DNA of 64,000 nucleotides, taken from assembly GCF_028369055.1 (NCBI RefSeq), contig NZ_JAQNCZ010000002.1, positions 434,001 through 498,000 on the forward strand, given 5' to 3'. Source of the DNA: Cognatishimia sp. SS12 (GTDB taxonomy: Bacteria; Pseudomonadota; Alphaproteobacteria; Rhodobacterales; Rhodobacteraceae). The notes beneath the pieces were generated by a model that made no database searches, was not told the DNA's origin, and saw nothing but the letters and a program-made list of their open reading frames with translations. Each line of letters opens with the position of its first letter. Positions within the stretch are counted from its first letter, which is position 1. Position numbers and translations under genes: made by a program. This document shows, piece after piece, positions 8,618-19,822 of the stretch.

Positions 8618-8647
8618 GGAAAAGAACTGGCGCGGTGACGCGCCAGT
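8618..8647 (-). terminator. Intrinsic terminator of the etfBA unit
   Basis: The stem ACTGGCGCG / CGCGCCAGT (8626-8634 with 8639-8647, loop GTGA) is perfect. Read on the minus strand, it is followed by TTCTTTTCC. It lies 17 bases beyond the etfA stop. Confidence 0.85.
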
Positions 8648-8663
8648 CAAGTTTCACGAGGTT

Positions 8664-9590
8664 TTAGAGCTTTTCGGTGAGTTCCGGCACGGCTTCAAAG
8701 AGGTCGGCGACGAGGCCGTAGTCGGCGACCTGAAAGATCGGCGCGTCTTCGTCCTTGTTGATCGCAACGATGATCTTGCTGTCTTTCATCCCGGCCAGGT
8801 GCTGGATCGCGCCGGAAATGCCGATGGCGATGTACAGCTCCGGCGCGACGACCTTGCCGGTCTGCCCGACTTGCAGATCATTGGCCGCATAGCCTGAATC
8901 CACCGCCGCGCGCGAGGCCCCCACCGCTGCGCCGAGTGTATCGGCCAGCTTTTCGATCAGCGCAAAATCCTCTTCAGATCCGACGCCGCGCCCGCCAGAG
9001 ACAACGATGCCTGCTGAAGTCAGCTCGGGCCGGTCGCTTTCTGCGACCTTGTCTTCCACCCATTCGGACAGGCCGGGGTTTTCGGCGGCAGGGATGCTCT
9101 CAACAGGGGCTGCGCCCCCCTCGCCCGCGGCCTCAAATCCGGCGGTGCGGAAGGTGATGACCTTTTTGGCGTCCGAGGTTTGCACGGTCTGAATCGCGTT
9201 GCCGGCATAGATCGGGCGCTCAAACGTATCGGCGCTGACAACCGCCGTCACATCCGAGAGCACCATCACATCCAAAAGCGCCGCAACGCGCGGCAGGATG
9301 TTTTTCGCATCCGTCGTCGCCGGGGCCACGATATGCTCATAATCGGCCGCCAGGGACGCAATCAGCGCCGCCGTCGGCTCCGCCAGACGATGGCCCAGGG
9401 CGGCATCTTCGGCCACCAGAACCTTGGTCACGCCGTCGATCTTGGCGGCAGCGTCGCCCGCGGCCGCCGCAGAGGCACCCGCCGCCAGAACAGTGACATC
9501 GCCCAGGGCCTGCGCCGCAGTCACAGCCTTTGCAGTGGCATCCAGCGCCAGCGCGCCATCGGTGACTTCAGCCAAAAGAAGTACAGCCAT
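8664..9590 (-). CDS. etfA: Electron transfer flavoprotein subunit alpha
   Basis: This 308-residue protein has an N-terminal ETF domain and the C-terminal FAD-binding domain. The latter carries [39 protein letters not shown] and the [16 protein letters not shown] signature. With EtfB it accepts electrons from several dehydrogenases and passes them to ubiquinone through ETF-QO, which is not in this window. Its ATG overlaps the etfB stop by one base (TAATG), so the subunits are made together. A terminator follows. Confidence 0.97.
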   Translation of the reverse strand: MAVLLLAEVTDGALALDATAKAVTAAQALGDVTVLAAGASAAAAGDAAAKIDGVTKVLVAEDAALGHRLAEPTAALIASLAADYEHIVAPATTDAKNILPRVAALLDVMVLSDVTAVVSADTFERPIYAGNAIQTVQTSDAKKVITFRTAGFEAAGEGGAAPVESIPAAENPGLSEWVEDKVAESDRPELTSAGIVVSGGRGVGSEEDFALIEKLADTLGAAVGASRAAVDSGYAANDLQVGQTGKVVAPELYIAIGISGAIQHLAGMKDSKIIVAINKDEDAPIFQVADYGLVADLFEAVPELTEKL

Positions 9591-10348
9591 TACACCGCCC
9601 CCGCGTCTTTGAGTTTCTCAACCAGCTCATCCACTGAGCCGACTTTGATCCCGGCAGAGCGCTCTGCCGGTTCTGCCGTTTTCACCACGCTGAGGCGCGG
9701 GGTCACATCCACGCCCAGATCGGCAGCGGTCTTTTCCTCCAGCGGCTTTCTCTTGGCCTTCATGATATTGGGCAGCGAGGCGTAGCGCGGCTCGTTCAGG
9801 CGCAAATCAGCGGTGATGATCGCGGGCAGTTTGACCGAAATGGTCTGCAGGCCGCCGTCAACTTCGCGGGTCACTTTGGCGGTCTCACCGGCGATTTCAA
9901 CGCCGGAAGCAAAGGTCGCCTGCGACCAGCCCAGCAGCGCCGACAGCATCTGGCCGGTGGCGTTCATGTCGTTGTCGATCGCCTGTTTGCCGGCAATCAC
10001 CAGACCGGGCTGTTCTTCTTCCACCAGCTTGGCCAGGATCTTGGCCACGGCCAGCGGCTCGATATCCTGATGCACGTCATCGGCCGCCACCACCAGAATG
10101 GCGCGGTCTGCGCCCATCGCCAGCGCCGTGCGCAGGGTTTCCTGCGCCTGCTTCACGCCGATGGACACCGCGATCACCTCCTCGGCCTGACCGGCCTCTT
10201 TCAGACGGATCGCCTCTTCCACCGCGATCTCGTCAAACGGGTTCATCGACATTTTAACATTGGCGAGATCAACTCCGCTGCCGTCCGCTTTCACGCGAAC
10301 CTTCACGTTGTAGTCAATCACGCGCTTGACAGGTACCATGACCTTCAT
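9590..10348 (-). CDS. etfB: Electron transfer flavoprotein subunit beta
   Basis: This 252-residue ETF beta subunit begins [19 protein letters not shown]. It carries the AMP-binding and dehydrogenase-recognition sequence [12 protein letters not shown], and [20 protein letters not shown] near residue 190, which is typical of the family. It starts 32 bases after the proC stop on the same strand with its own ribosome site (GGAAG). It may therefore be read through from the proC/FAD-dehydrogenase genes as well as from a promoter in the short gap. It is coupled to etfA. Confidence 0.97.
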   Translation of the reverse strand: MKVMVPVKRVIDYNVKVRVKADGSGVDLANVKMSMNPFDEIAVEEAIRLKEAGQAEEVIAVSIGVKQAQETLRTALAMGADRAILVVAADDVHQDIEPLAVAKILAKLVEEEQPGLVIAGKQAIDNDMNATGQMLSALLGWSQATFASGVEIAGETAKVTREVDGGLQTISVKLPAIITADLRLNEPRYASLPNIMKAKRKPLEEKTAADLGVDVTPRLSVVKTAEPAERSAGIKVGSVDELVEKLKDAGAV

Positions 10349-10380
10349 TGCGTTTCTTCCTTTGGAGTTTTGTGTCTCTG

Positions 10381-11202
10381 CTATGCGAGTTCGATGGAGC
10401 GATCGTGCGCAGCCTTGAGCGTTGCGGCGGCCAGATTTTGCAGCGCTTCATCTTGCGCCATCGCCATCAGGCCCGCATGGGTCGTGCCATTGGGGCTGGT
10501 GACGGTTTCGCGCAGATGGGTGGGGTCGGCCGTTTGTTCGAGCAACCGGCCCGCGGCAACAACCGTGCCAATGGCCAAATCGCGGGCGACATCTGCCGGA
10601 AGCCCCATGGACTTGGCTGCCTCTGTCATCGCCTCACACAGCGCAAAATAATAGGCAGGGCCGCTGCCCGACAGCGCCGTGACCGTGTGCAACTGCTCTT
10701 CGTTTTCAAGCCAGGAGAACACACCGAAGGAGGCAAAAAGCGCTTCGATGAGCGCTTTCTGATCGGCTGTGACCGCTGGGTTGGCAAAGCCCGCGCTGGC
10801 CGAGTGGCCCACCATCGCGCCGATATTGGGCATAATGCGCACTGCCGCATCGGTGTTCTGAGCAGCACCCGCGATTGTGTCGGTGGCAATGCCGGCAGCG
10901 ACCGAGGCGAGGACCGTTTGCCCGGTGATATGGGGCGCGACCGAGCGGATCGCGTCGGCGACCATTTGCGGCTTGGTGGCGAGCACAAGCGCGTCCGCCA
11001 CAATGCCTTTCGGGATCGCGCCGGCGTCCTTGTAATAAGAATAGGTCTTGCCCGGTACAGGGGCCTCGACCAGCTCATCCAGAACAGGTTGGTTGTGCGG
11101 GTCCACCACGATCAGGTTGACCGGCATTTTCAGTGCGGTCAGCCAACCGCGCAGCATCGCGCCGCCCATGCGGCCCGCGCCAATAAGCAGGATGGTTTTC
11201 AT
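10381..11202 (-). CDS. proC: Pyrroline-5-carboxylate reductase
   Basis: This 273-residue enzyme reduces 1-pyrroline-5-carboxylate to L-proline with NAD(P)H. It has the Rossmann motif [13 protein letters not shown] at the N-terminus. The conserved dimer/active-site region ([30 protein letters not shown]) is at the C-terminus. The ATG at 11202 is preferred because AGGGG lies 6 bases before it; a GTG at 11205 is also in frame. The upstream FAD dehydrogenase ends 9 bases away on the same strand, so the two are probably co-transcribed. That context raises the chance of a role in imino- or amino-acid catabolism besides proline synthesis. Confidence 0.93.
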   Translation of the reverse strand: MKTILLIGAGRMGGAMLRGWLTALKMPVNLIVVDPHNQPVLDELVEAPVPGKTYSYYKDAGAIPKGIVADALVLATKPQMVADAIRSVAPHITGQTVLASVAAGIATDTIAGAAQNTDAAVRIMPNIGAMVGHSASAGFANPAVTADQKALIEALFASFGVFSWLENEEQLHTVTALSGSGPAYYFALCEAMTEAAKSMGLPADVARDLAIGTVVAAGRLLEQTADPTHLRETVTSPNGTTHAGLMAMAQDEALQNLAAATLKAAHDRSIELA

Positions 11203-11211
11203 CACGATCCC

Positions 11212-12579
11212 CTACAGAATGCCACGGTTGCCCGCGCGGAGCTTGGCCATAAACGCATCGTCATCATACCGCTGCATCGAAAACTTCCGCGCATAGCTTG
11301 GCAGTTCCGCGCCTGCGACCCATGCGGCCGTCAACTCGCCAGAGCCGGTCGCCGCCATGGTGCCATAGCCCGACAGCGCCGCGTTCATAAAGACCCCTTC
11401 CGGGCCCATCTGACCAATCAGCGGCCAGTTTTCTTCGGTCATCGCGTAATAACCACCATAGTGGTGCATGGTGCGGGGCAGGTTGTCATAATAGGCCTTG
11501 AGCGACGGGTTCAGCCGCGCAGCACCGCGCAGGACGATCTCGGGGAAATTGTCCATCAGTTCGGGTGTCCAGCTGGCGCGTGACGGTTCATGGTTGAACG
11601 CCCAGCCGAGTTTCAGCCAAGTGCCGCCGTCGCCGCCATCTGGGCGGCAATGGATGCAGCCCGGCATGTCTTCGGCCAGCCATCGAAATTCTGGTTCCTC
11701 AAGCAGCATCTCGCGTTCTTCGTCGGTCCAGTCGATCTTTTGACCGTCAAGATCAATGGAGAATGGCATATCGCGCGGGATCGCATTTTCGCGGTCGTCA
11801 AAGGCAATTTTTTGCTGGAAGGTGCAGCGAATTGGCAAGGACACGCCCAGCATTTCGCCGATTTCTTTGGCAAACGGACCGGCGGCATTCACGATTTTGT
11901 CGGCGTGGACAACCTTGGTGTCCCCGCCGCTCAGCGCGACCTGATATCCATCGTTTTGGTCAATGCCCTCGACAGTGCCGATGATGCGCACGGCCCCAAC
12001 CTCTTTGAGGTATTCGAGCATGTACATGCCGAGCTGCTGGCCGCTGATGTCACCGCCGCGACGGATGTGGATGATGGTCTGCACGTCCTGCGCGTAAGAA
12101 GGGAAGGTGGCGCGGATGAGATCTTGGTTTTGCAGAATATCGACGCCGTCCGGCACCCCTTCCCAATCGGGTTTGATTGGGCGCTGGTAGGTCGGGGCTG
12201 CGGCGTCGCTATGGTATCTCAGCAGGCTGCTCGCGCTGTCCCCCAGACCATCGTGCAATTGTGATACCAGTTCATCAATATTGGTGTTGCGCGTGACCAG
12301 AGCATAACCACGGCGGTTCATATTGATGCGATTGCCGCTGTCGCGCGCAACCTCTTCCAGCAGGTCGATCGAGCGGTTGGTGAAATCGACCATTTCGGGA
12401 TGTGGCCACCAATTGCGGTAATTCTCGCCGGATTGCGCCGAGGTGAATTCCATTGGCTGGCTGCGATCGATCAGGGCAATATTGGTGATGCCGTGGTTTT
12501 TTGCCAAGTAATAAGCGGTCGAGATCCCGATGATCCCAGTGCCTATGATCGCAACGTCGAATTTTGAGTGTGGTGACAT
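11212..12579 (-). CDS. FAD-dependent amine/amino-acid oxidoreductase, DAO family
   Basis: This 455-residue soluble flavoprotein has an N-terminal dinucleotide-binding fold (VAIIGTGIIGISTAYYL) and the DAO superfamily layout of sarcosine oxidase beta, dimethylglycine dehydrogenase and D-amino-acid dehydrogenases. The substrate is not predictable; SAQSGENYRNWWPH and CRPDGGDGG are distinctive stretches. It is the first gene of a probable unit with proC, etfB and etfA, which suggests that ETF is its electron acceptor. A GntR/FCD regulator is divergent across 292 bases and may control it. Confidence 0.85.
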   Translation of the reverse strand: MSPHSKFDVAIIGTGIIGISTAYYLAKNHGITNIALIDRSQPMEFTSAQSGENYRNWWPHPEMVDFTNRSIDLLEEVARDSGNRINMNRRGYALVTRNTNIDELVSQLHDGLGDSASSLLRYHSDAAAPTYQRPIKPDWEGVPDGVDILQNQDLIRATFPSYAQDVQTIIHIRRGGDISGQQLGMYMLEYLKEVGAVRIIGTVEGIDQNDGYQVALSGGDTKVVHADKIVNAAGPFAKEIGEMLGVSLPIRCTFQQKIAFDDRENAIPRDMPFSIDLDGQKIDWTDEEREMLLEEPEFRWLAEDMPGCIHCRPDGGDGGTWLKLGWAFNHEPSRASWTPELMDNFPEIVLRGAARLNPSLKAYYDNLPRTMHHYGGYYAMTEENWPLIGQMGPEGVFMNAALSGYGTMAATGSGELTAAWVAGAELPSYARKFSMQRYDDDAFMAKLRAGNRGIL

Positions 12580-12871
12580 GTCTCGAGTACCGGTTTGTGG
12601 TTTGGCGATTCTTTATGGGTGGCGGCACGTGCACGAAGCAGGACCGACGCACCCGGGGGCGAGGTTGGGCATAGTTTCCAGGTCATGAGTCGCAGCTTGG
12701 TCGGCCGAGGCTTTGCCAAAGTGCGTGCTGTCCAACGTTTTGAAAGTGTTGTTCATTTCTTACCTGAGTTGGTTGTCAAAGAGCATTGGTTCCATGCTTG
12801 GGTCCTCTTTGCGTATCCCTTATTGACAAAATGGTATCCGATTTGCAAGAAGGGAACCCAATGGAGATCGC
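12580..12871. other. Divergent promoter region between the FAD dehydrogenase and the first FCD regulator
   Basis: These 292 bases contain no convincing gene. They must hold the promoters of both divergent genes. The only structure noticed is an imperfect dyad TTGACAAA (12823-12830) and TTTGCAA (12842-12848) flanking ATGGTATCCGA, 24 bases before the regulator's ATG. Confidence 0.5.
12823..12848. promoter_or_regulatory. Candidate operator for the FCD regulator
   Basis: TTGACAAA and TTTGCAA form an imperfect inverted repeat around an 11-base core with GGTATCC. GntR/FCD proteins bind short dyads near their own start, so autoregulation and control of the divergent dehydrogenase are plausible. TTGACA could also be a -35 element. 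Confidence 0.3.
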
Positions 12872-13546
12872 ATGACAGAAGAAATGCAGAGCGTCGCACA
12901 AAGCGCCGCGGCGCCAATCTACCGGGCGCTGAAGGCGTCTATCTTGGCGTCGGACTTGCCGGCAGGTCGCGCTTTGCGTCAAAGCGAGATCGCAAAACAA
13001 TTTGGGGTCAGCAAAGTGCCCGTGCGCGAAGCGCTGCAAAAGCTTGAGGCGGAAGGTTTTGTGCTGCTCTTGCCAAACAAGGGGGCTTTTGTCCGTGAAG
13101 TGCCCGCCGAAGAGGTTCTGGACCTCTTGGACATCCGGGCCGCGCTTGAAAGCCAGGCGGTGGAAAACGCCGTACCTCAAATGATTGAAACTGATCTGCA
13201 GGCCTTGCAAGCCAACCTAAAGGCCTATTCCGAAGCGCCGGATATTCCGGCATGGAGTCAGTTGAATCTTGAATTTCACCGCATGCTTTGCGAGCCCTGC
13301 GGCAATACCCAGCTGATGCTGATGCTGGAAGATATCCAGCTGAGAATTGGCCCATTTTTGCGGCTGACCGTGACCGAAGCCAGCGGCATGGAACGACCGC
13401 GGCGTGATCACGACCTGATCGTTCAGGCCTGCCTGAGCGGGAACGCCAAAGAGGCAGCCGCCCTAGTGCGCAGGCATATCCAAGAGACAAAAAAGGAAGT
13501 CGCCGCGTTTATGCGCAGGCAACCGTCCCGATCAACTAACATCTGA
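12872..13546 (+). CDS. GntR family transcriptional regulator, FCD (FadR) subfamily
   Basis: This is a 224-residue regulator. The N-terminal winged helix has the GntR pattern (LRQSEIAKQFGVSKVPVREA near residue 35, LPNKGAFVREV). The C-terminal all-helical FCD domain (residues ~80-215) binds a metal and a carboxylic-acid effector, with histidines in LEFHRM, RRDHDL and RRHI. A GGAG lies 5 bases before the ATG. It is divergent from the FAD dehydrogenase, its likely target. It is strongly similar to the second FCD regulator at 14150, especially across SKVPVREAL.KLEAE and EASG, so the two are tandem paralogues. Confidence 0.92.
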   Translation: MTEEMQSVAQSAAAPIYRALKASILASDLPAGRALRQSEIAKQFGVSKVPVREALQKLEAEGFVLLLPNKGAFVREVPAEEVLDLLDIRAALESQAVENAVPQMIETDLQALQANLKAYSEAPDIPAWSQLNLEFHRMLCEPCGNTQLMLMLEDIQLRIGPFLRLTVTEASGMERPRRDHDLIVQACLSGNAKEAAALVRRHIQETKKEVAAFMRRQPSRSTNI

Positions 13547-13645
13547 AACACAAAGATGACTCATGCAGCCGCAACGCGTTTAGCAAGAGTGACCGAACAA
13601 AACTCGCACGGATGACTCGCGCGGCTCTTTTTGTCGCTGCGGGTG

Positions 13646-14042
13646 ATGGCGTATATTCGATTTTGCAGGAAAGGTGGCGTGGATGTAGATCGCGCCTATA
13701 GCCGAAGTATCGATTTACCAATTCTTTAAAGATAGGCTCATTATCCAAGGTGTTAGAAAGACACCTGACGGTCGGCTGACCTTGACAGAGCAGAAGCTAT
13801 TTTTCTGTTCGTTGATCCTGAGCGCGGCGCGCGAAGGCAGCTTTGACGCCGTTCAATCCTCTTCGTTCAGGAACGTAGAATACTTGTCTTCTTTCGAAAA
13901 ACGTCAGCTGAAGGCGTTCGTCTATATGGATCTGAAGTTCTCTGACGTTACCCCGAAGCGCACGCTTTTGGACGTACCTCTTGAAGATGGCGGGTCAGAA
14001 AATGCAAAGATCACTCCGATCTTCGAACCATCGATGATCTGA
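13646..14042 (+). pseudogene. Possible frameshifted remnant of an unknown gene
   Basis: Two overlapping open frames sit between the FCD paralogues. The first starts at ATG 13646 (MAYIRFCRKGGVDVDRAYSR...) and stops at 13729. The second is open from 13689 to 14042 (IYQFFKDRLIIQGVRKTPDG..., then TEQKLFFCSLILSAAREGSF...) and lacks an ATG or GTG start. Its first TTG is at 13782 without a ribosome site. A one-base shift in the 13689-13726 overlap would join them into ~135 residues. I recognise no domain. A decayed gene is the simplest reading, and a chance open frame is possible. Confidence 0.3.
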
Positions 14043-14130
14043 GCCGTCGATCTGGATCAACTCGCCGAAGCGTTCACGGCGCAAGCGCGACTGAGCATTC
14101 GTATGGCTCAGCGCTTTTGCAAAGAGAAAA

Positions 14131-14159
14131 CCTCGGTTATAGCTCTGCTATGACCGAGG
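14131..14159 (+). promoter_or_regulatory. 12-base-pair inverted repeat spanning the start codon of the second FCD regulator
   Basis: CCTCGGTTATAG (14131-14142) pairs along its full length with CTATGACCGAGG (14148-14159, one G-U pair), with loop CTCTG. The ATG at 14150 lies inside the right arm. As DNA it could be an autoregulatory operator; as RNA it could hide the start codon. Confidence 0.5.
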
Positions 14160-14806
14160 CACCCAGTAGCAAAAACTCCAGCCAACCGATCTATGAGCAG
14201 CTCAAGCGCGATATCGCGAACGGCTTGCTTGCGCCCGGCACAGCGCTGCGCCAGCACGAGATCGGCCAGCGCTTCGGCGTCAGCAAAGTGCCAGTGCGCG
14301 AAGCGCTGCTGAAGCTGGAGGCCGAGCGCTACGTCGAATTCCGCAAAAACAAAGGGGCCACCGTCCGAGAGGTGTCGGACGATGAAATCCTCGACCTCAT
14401 CGACATTCGCGTCGCGCTGGAATGCCTCGCGCTAGAGTTGGCCGTGCCCAACATGATCCATGCCGACCTGCAGCGGGCGGAGGACATTCTGCGCTCATAT
14501 ACCCATCAAACAGAGGCAAAGGCCTGGAGCGCGCACAATATTGCCTTTCACCAATGTATCTATGAGCCGTGCCACAATGATCACCTGCTGCGCATGATCT
14601 CAGAAATCAGATCGCGCTTGGGGGTCTATTCCAACACCATCGTTTCTGAGGCCTCCGGCATTGATCGCCCGCATCAGGAACATTTGGCCATTCTGGCTGC
14701 GTGCAAAGAAGGCGACGCGCAAAAAGCCAAAGACTTGATGCGCGATCACATCCTGACGACCAAGAAGGTCGCGACAGCCTATCTCAGACGAAGACCGGCG
14801 CACTGA
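14150..14806 (+). CDS. GntR family transcriptional regulator, FCD (FadR) subfamily, second copy
   Basis: This 218-residue paralogue of the regulator at 12872 has the same winged helix (LRQHEIGQRFGVSKVPVREA) and FCD domain (IAFHQCIYEPC, RPHQEHLAIL, MRDHIL). The start is uncertain. ATG 14150 begins MTEAPSSKNSSQPIYEQLKR, like family members, but no ribosome site is well placed and the codon sits in a strong inverted repeat. A TTG at 14117 is in frame. No obvious target gene is adjacent. The gene is convergent with gyrB, 26 bases from its stop. Confidence 0.9.
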   Translation: MTEAPSSKNSSQPIYEQLKRDIANGLLAPGTALRQHEIGQRFGVSKVPVREALLKLEAERYVEFRKNKGATVREVSDDEILDLIDIRVALECLALELAVPNMIHADLQRAEDILRSYTHQTEAKAWSAHNIAFHQCIYEPCHNDHLLRMISEIRSRLGVYSNTIVSEASGIDRPHQEHLAILAACKEGDAQKAKDLMRDHILTTKKVATAYLRRRPAH

Positions 14807-14832
14807 AGGATGCCCCCAGCGCCCCGCTGCCT

Positions 14833-17289
<2,457 letters not shown>

Positions 17290-17381
17290 TCAGCCCGGTA
17301 ATGTCACGCAATCCGGCGTATTTTTCCGCTGCGTTCGGCGCGGTTTCGCTGGGGGTGTCTGCGGCTCAAGTTTCGCCTAAA

Positions 17382-18476
17382 TCAGCGTACCTCTGAAAGG
17401 CCGCCGCTGTCAGAGACCGTCAGGAACTGGGCGCGGGTCTCAAGCGTTTCAAACAGCGCCTTGTCGGTGCCTGTCATCCAGGCCTGCGCGCTCAGAGCGG
17501 TGATTTCATCATAAAGCGCGGCGCGCCGGCCTGCATCCAGATGCGCGGCCACTTCGTCCAGAAGGAGGATGGGGGGCGCGCCAATTTGCATGGCCAAAGC
17601 GCGGGCGTTGGCCAGGATCAACGAGATCAGCAGCGCCTTCTGCTCGCCCGTGGAGCAATCTGCTGCAGGCACGCCCTTGGCGGCATAGGTCCCAAAGAGA
17701 TCGGCGCGATGTGGCCCCACCAATGTGCGTCCTGCCTGCAGATCGCGTGGGCGGCTGTCGGCAAAGGCGGCGCGAAATTCTTCGGCTGTGACGGGCGTGG
17801 CCTCATCTGGGTGTTGCAGGTCAAGTTCGGCCACCGGAAAGGCCGTCTCGGCCTGCGCCTGCGCGTCGCGTAGAAAGGTTAACGTGCGCGTTCGATTGGC
17901 GTGCAGCTTTTCCGCAGCCCCGGCCATCTGATCCTCCAACGCCTTGTACCAATGGCCATCGCGGATCTGGTCTTTCAGCAGGCGGTTCCGTTCGCGCATG
18001 GTTTTTTCATAGGTCAGTGCCGCCTCGGCGTGATCTGGAAAAAAAGACAGCGCCGTTCGATCCAGAAACCGGCGGCGGCCTTCGGCCCCTTCGATCCAGA
18101 GCCGGTCCATCGCCGGGATCAGCCAGATAACCCGGCAGAGTTCGCCCAGCCGCGTCTGTGGCGCTGCCTTGCCATTCAACTTGACCTGACGTGCCGCGCC
18201 TTTGTCGGACCAGGTTTCGACTTCGTGCACTGTTTCGGCCGCCGCCAATGTGCCGCTGACTTTCCAACCGAGTGCCTCGGGCCTGCGCGTCATGTCCTGC
18301 GCGGAGGCCCGGCGAATGCCGCGTCCCGGAGAGAACAGCGAAACCGCTTCGAGAATATTGGTCTTGCCTGCGCCATTGGCACCGTAAATGGCAATGGGCC
18401 GGCTGTCGCAGGCGAGGCGGCTGTGCCTGTGGCTGCGAAAATGGCTGAGGCTCAGGCTGGTGACGGCAAGAGTCAT
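17382..18476 (-). CDS. recF: DNA replication and repair protein RecF
   Basis: This 364-residue SMC-like ATPase loads RecA at gaps with RecO and RecR. Walker A is GANGAGKTNILEAVSLFSPG near residue 30. The signature region is STGEQKALLISLILANAR, and Walker B is ILLLDEVAAHLDAGRR. It follows dnaN on the same strand after 58 bases, which contain a GC-rich dyad around GCAATTGC. The order dnaA-dnaN-recF-gyrB is the widespread bacterial arrangement. Confidence 0.97.
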   Translation of the reverse strand: MTLAVTSLSLSHFRSHRHSRLACDSRPIAIYGANGAGKTNILEAVSLFSPGRGIRRASAQDMTRRPEALGWKVSGTLAAAETVHEVETWSDKGAARQVKLNGKAAPQTRLGELCRVIWLIPAMDRLWIEGAEGRRRFLDRTALSFFPDHAEAALTYEKTMRERNRLLKDQIRDGHWYKALEDQMAGAAEKLHANRTRTLTFLRDAQAQAETAFPVAELDLQHPDEATPVTAEEFRAAFADSRPRDLQAGRTLVGPHRADLFGTYAAKGVPAADCSTGEQKALLISLILANARALAMQIGAPPILLLDEVAAHLDAGRRAALYDEITALSAQAWMTGTDKALFETLETRAQFLTVSDSGGLSEVR

Positions 18477-18534
18477 AAGGCCCCCGACGCAATTGCGGAG
18501 GCCCTATGGAAAAAAGATATGCCGTGTCGTCCTG

Positions 18535-19653
18535 TCACACGCGCATCGGCATCACGACATAGACGGCCGTGGTGTCATTGCCTTCGCGCATCAGGGTCGG
18601 ATCGCCGGCGGAATTAAACATGAAAACGGCATTTTCACGATCCACTTGGCTGGCGATTTCCAGCAGGTATTTGGCGTTGAACCCGATCTCAAGCCGCTCA
18701 TCACCATAGGCCACGGCCAGTTCTTCTTCGGCGGCCCCGGAATCCGGCGCATTCACCGACAGGATCAATCGGTCTTCGTCCAGCGCCAGTTTCACCGCGC
18801 GCGAACGTTCGGAAGAGACGGTTGCGACACGATCCACGGCCTGCGCAAACTCTGCGGCGTCGACCTCAAGGCGGCGGGTGTTGCCGGTTGGAATGACGCG
18901 GGTGTAATCGGGGAAGGTGCCGTCGATCACTTTGGAGGTCAGCGTGATGTCGGGGGTGGCAAAGCGCACCTTGGTTTCCGAGACCGACACGGCAATGTCC
19001 ATATCGTCGTCATCCAGCAGCTTACGCAGCTCGCCAACGGTTTTGCGCGGCACGATGACGCCGGGCATGTCAGACGCCCCCTCGGGCAGTTCGGCATCAA
19101 TACGCGCCAGACGGTGGCCATCGGTGGCCACGCAGCGCAGCACCTTGCCGCCGTCCGCATCCGACGTATGCATGTAGACCCCGTTGAGGTAATAGCGGGT
19201 TTCCTCAGTGGAAATGGCGAATTTTGACTTGTCAAAGAGTCGGCGCAGCTGCGCGGCTTTGGCCGTGAAGTTGCTGGCATATTCCGAGCTGGCCATCACG
19301 GGAAAATCTTCTTTTGGCAGGGTCGCCAAAGAAAAATTCGAGCGGCCGGCCTCCACAGTCAGGCGGCCGGTGGCCGGGTCATCCGTCAATGTCACCAAGG
19401 CACCGTCCGGCAATTTGCGGACGATCTCATGTAGCGTGTTGGCCGAGACCGTGGTGGCACCGCCACGCTCGACCATGGCCGCAGCTTTGTCGACGACCTC
19501 AATGTCCAGATCGGTCGCGCGGAACTGGACGGTATTGCCGTCAGCTTCGATCAGCACATTGGCCAGAATAGGGATGGTGTTGCGTCTTTCGACCACAGAT
19601 TGGGCCTGAGATACCGCTTTCAGCAGGGTGCCGCGTTCGATGCTGATTTTCAT
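18535..19653 (-). CDS. dnaN: DNA polymerase III beta subunit (sliding clamp)
   Basis: This 372-residue ring-forming processivity clamp begins MKISIERGTLLKAVSQAQSV. It shows three clamp domains and ends with the conserved YVVMPMRV, part of the cleft that binds polymerase and repair proteins. It is 169 bases downstream of dnaA, separated from it by an intrinsic terminator. It therefore probably has its own promoter between 19654 and 19770. Confidence 0.98.
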   Translation of the reverse strand: MKISIERGTLLKAVSQAQSVVERRNTIPILANVLIEADGNTVQFRATDLDIEVVDKAAAMVERGGATTVSANTLHEIVRKLPDGALVTLTDDPATGRLTVEAGRSNFSLATLPKEDFPVMASSEYASNFTAKAAQLRRLFDKSKFAISTEETRYYLNGVYMHTSDADGGKVLRCVATDGHRLARIDAELPEGASDMPGVIVPRKTVGELRKLLDDDDMDIAVSVSETKVRFATPDITLTSKVIDGTFPDYTRVIPTGNTRRLEVDAAEFAQAVDRVATVSSERSRAVKLALDEDRLILSVNAPDSGAAEEELAVAYGDERLEIGFNAKYLLEIASQVDRENAVFMFNSAGDPTLMREGNDTTAVYVVMPMRV

Positions 19654-19769
19654 CTCTTCATCCTCCGAGTGCCGGGCCTTGTGCCGGGGTGCTCACAGTA
19701 GCTGTTTCCCCTTCGCGCTCAAGCCTTTTTTGCTTTTTCAACCGTAATTTAAGGGGCGTCAAGCGGCCA

Positions 19770-19800
19770 TGGAAAAAGCGGACCCAAGTGGGCCCGCTTT
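19770..19800 (-). terminator. Intrinsic terminator of dnaA
   Basis: On the minus strand, AAAGCGG and CCGCTTT with an inner CCCA/TGGG pairing form a hairpin (19775-19800), followed by TTTTTCC. It begins 22 bases after the dnaA stop. Confidence 0.8.
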
Positions 19801-19822
19801 GTCTGTTTGAATGGCGTTAATG

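Noticed and set aside
10348..11583. Long plus-strand open frame of 411 codons opposite proC and the FAD dehydrogenase
   Set aside because: It is the reverse-strand shadow of well-supported genes, with a basic, low-complexity translation and no recognisable domain.
13536..13748. 70-codon minus-strand frame between the FCD regulators
   Set aside because: It has no start signals and overlaps the regulator end; composition does not look coding.
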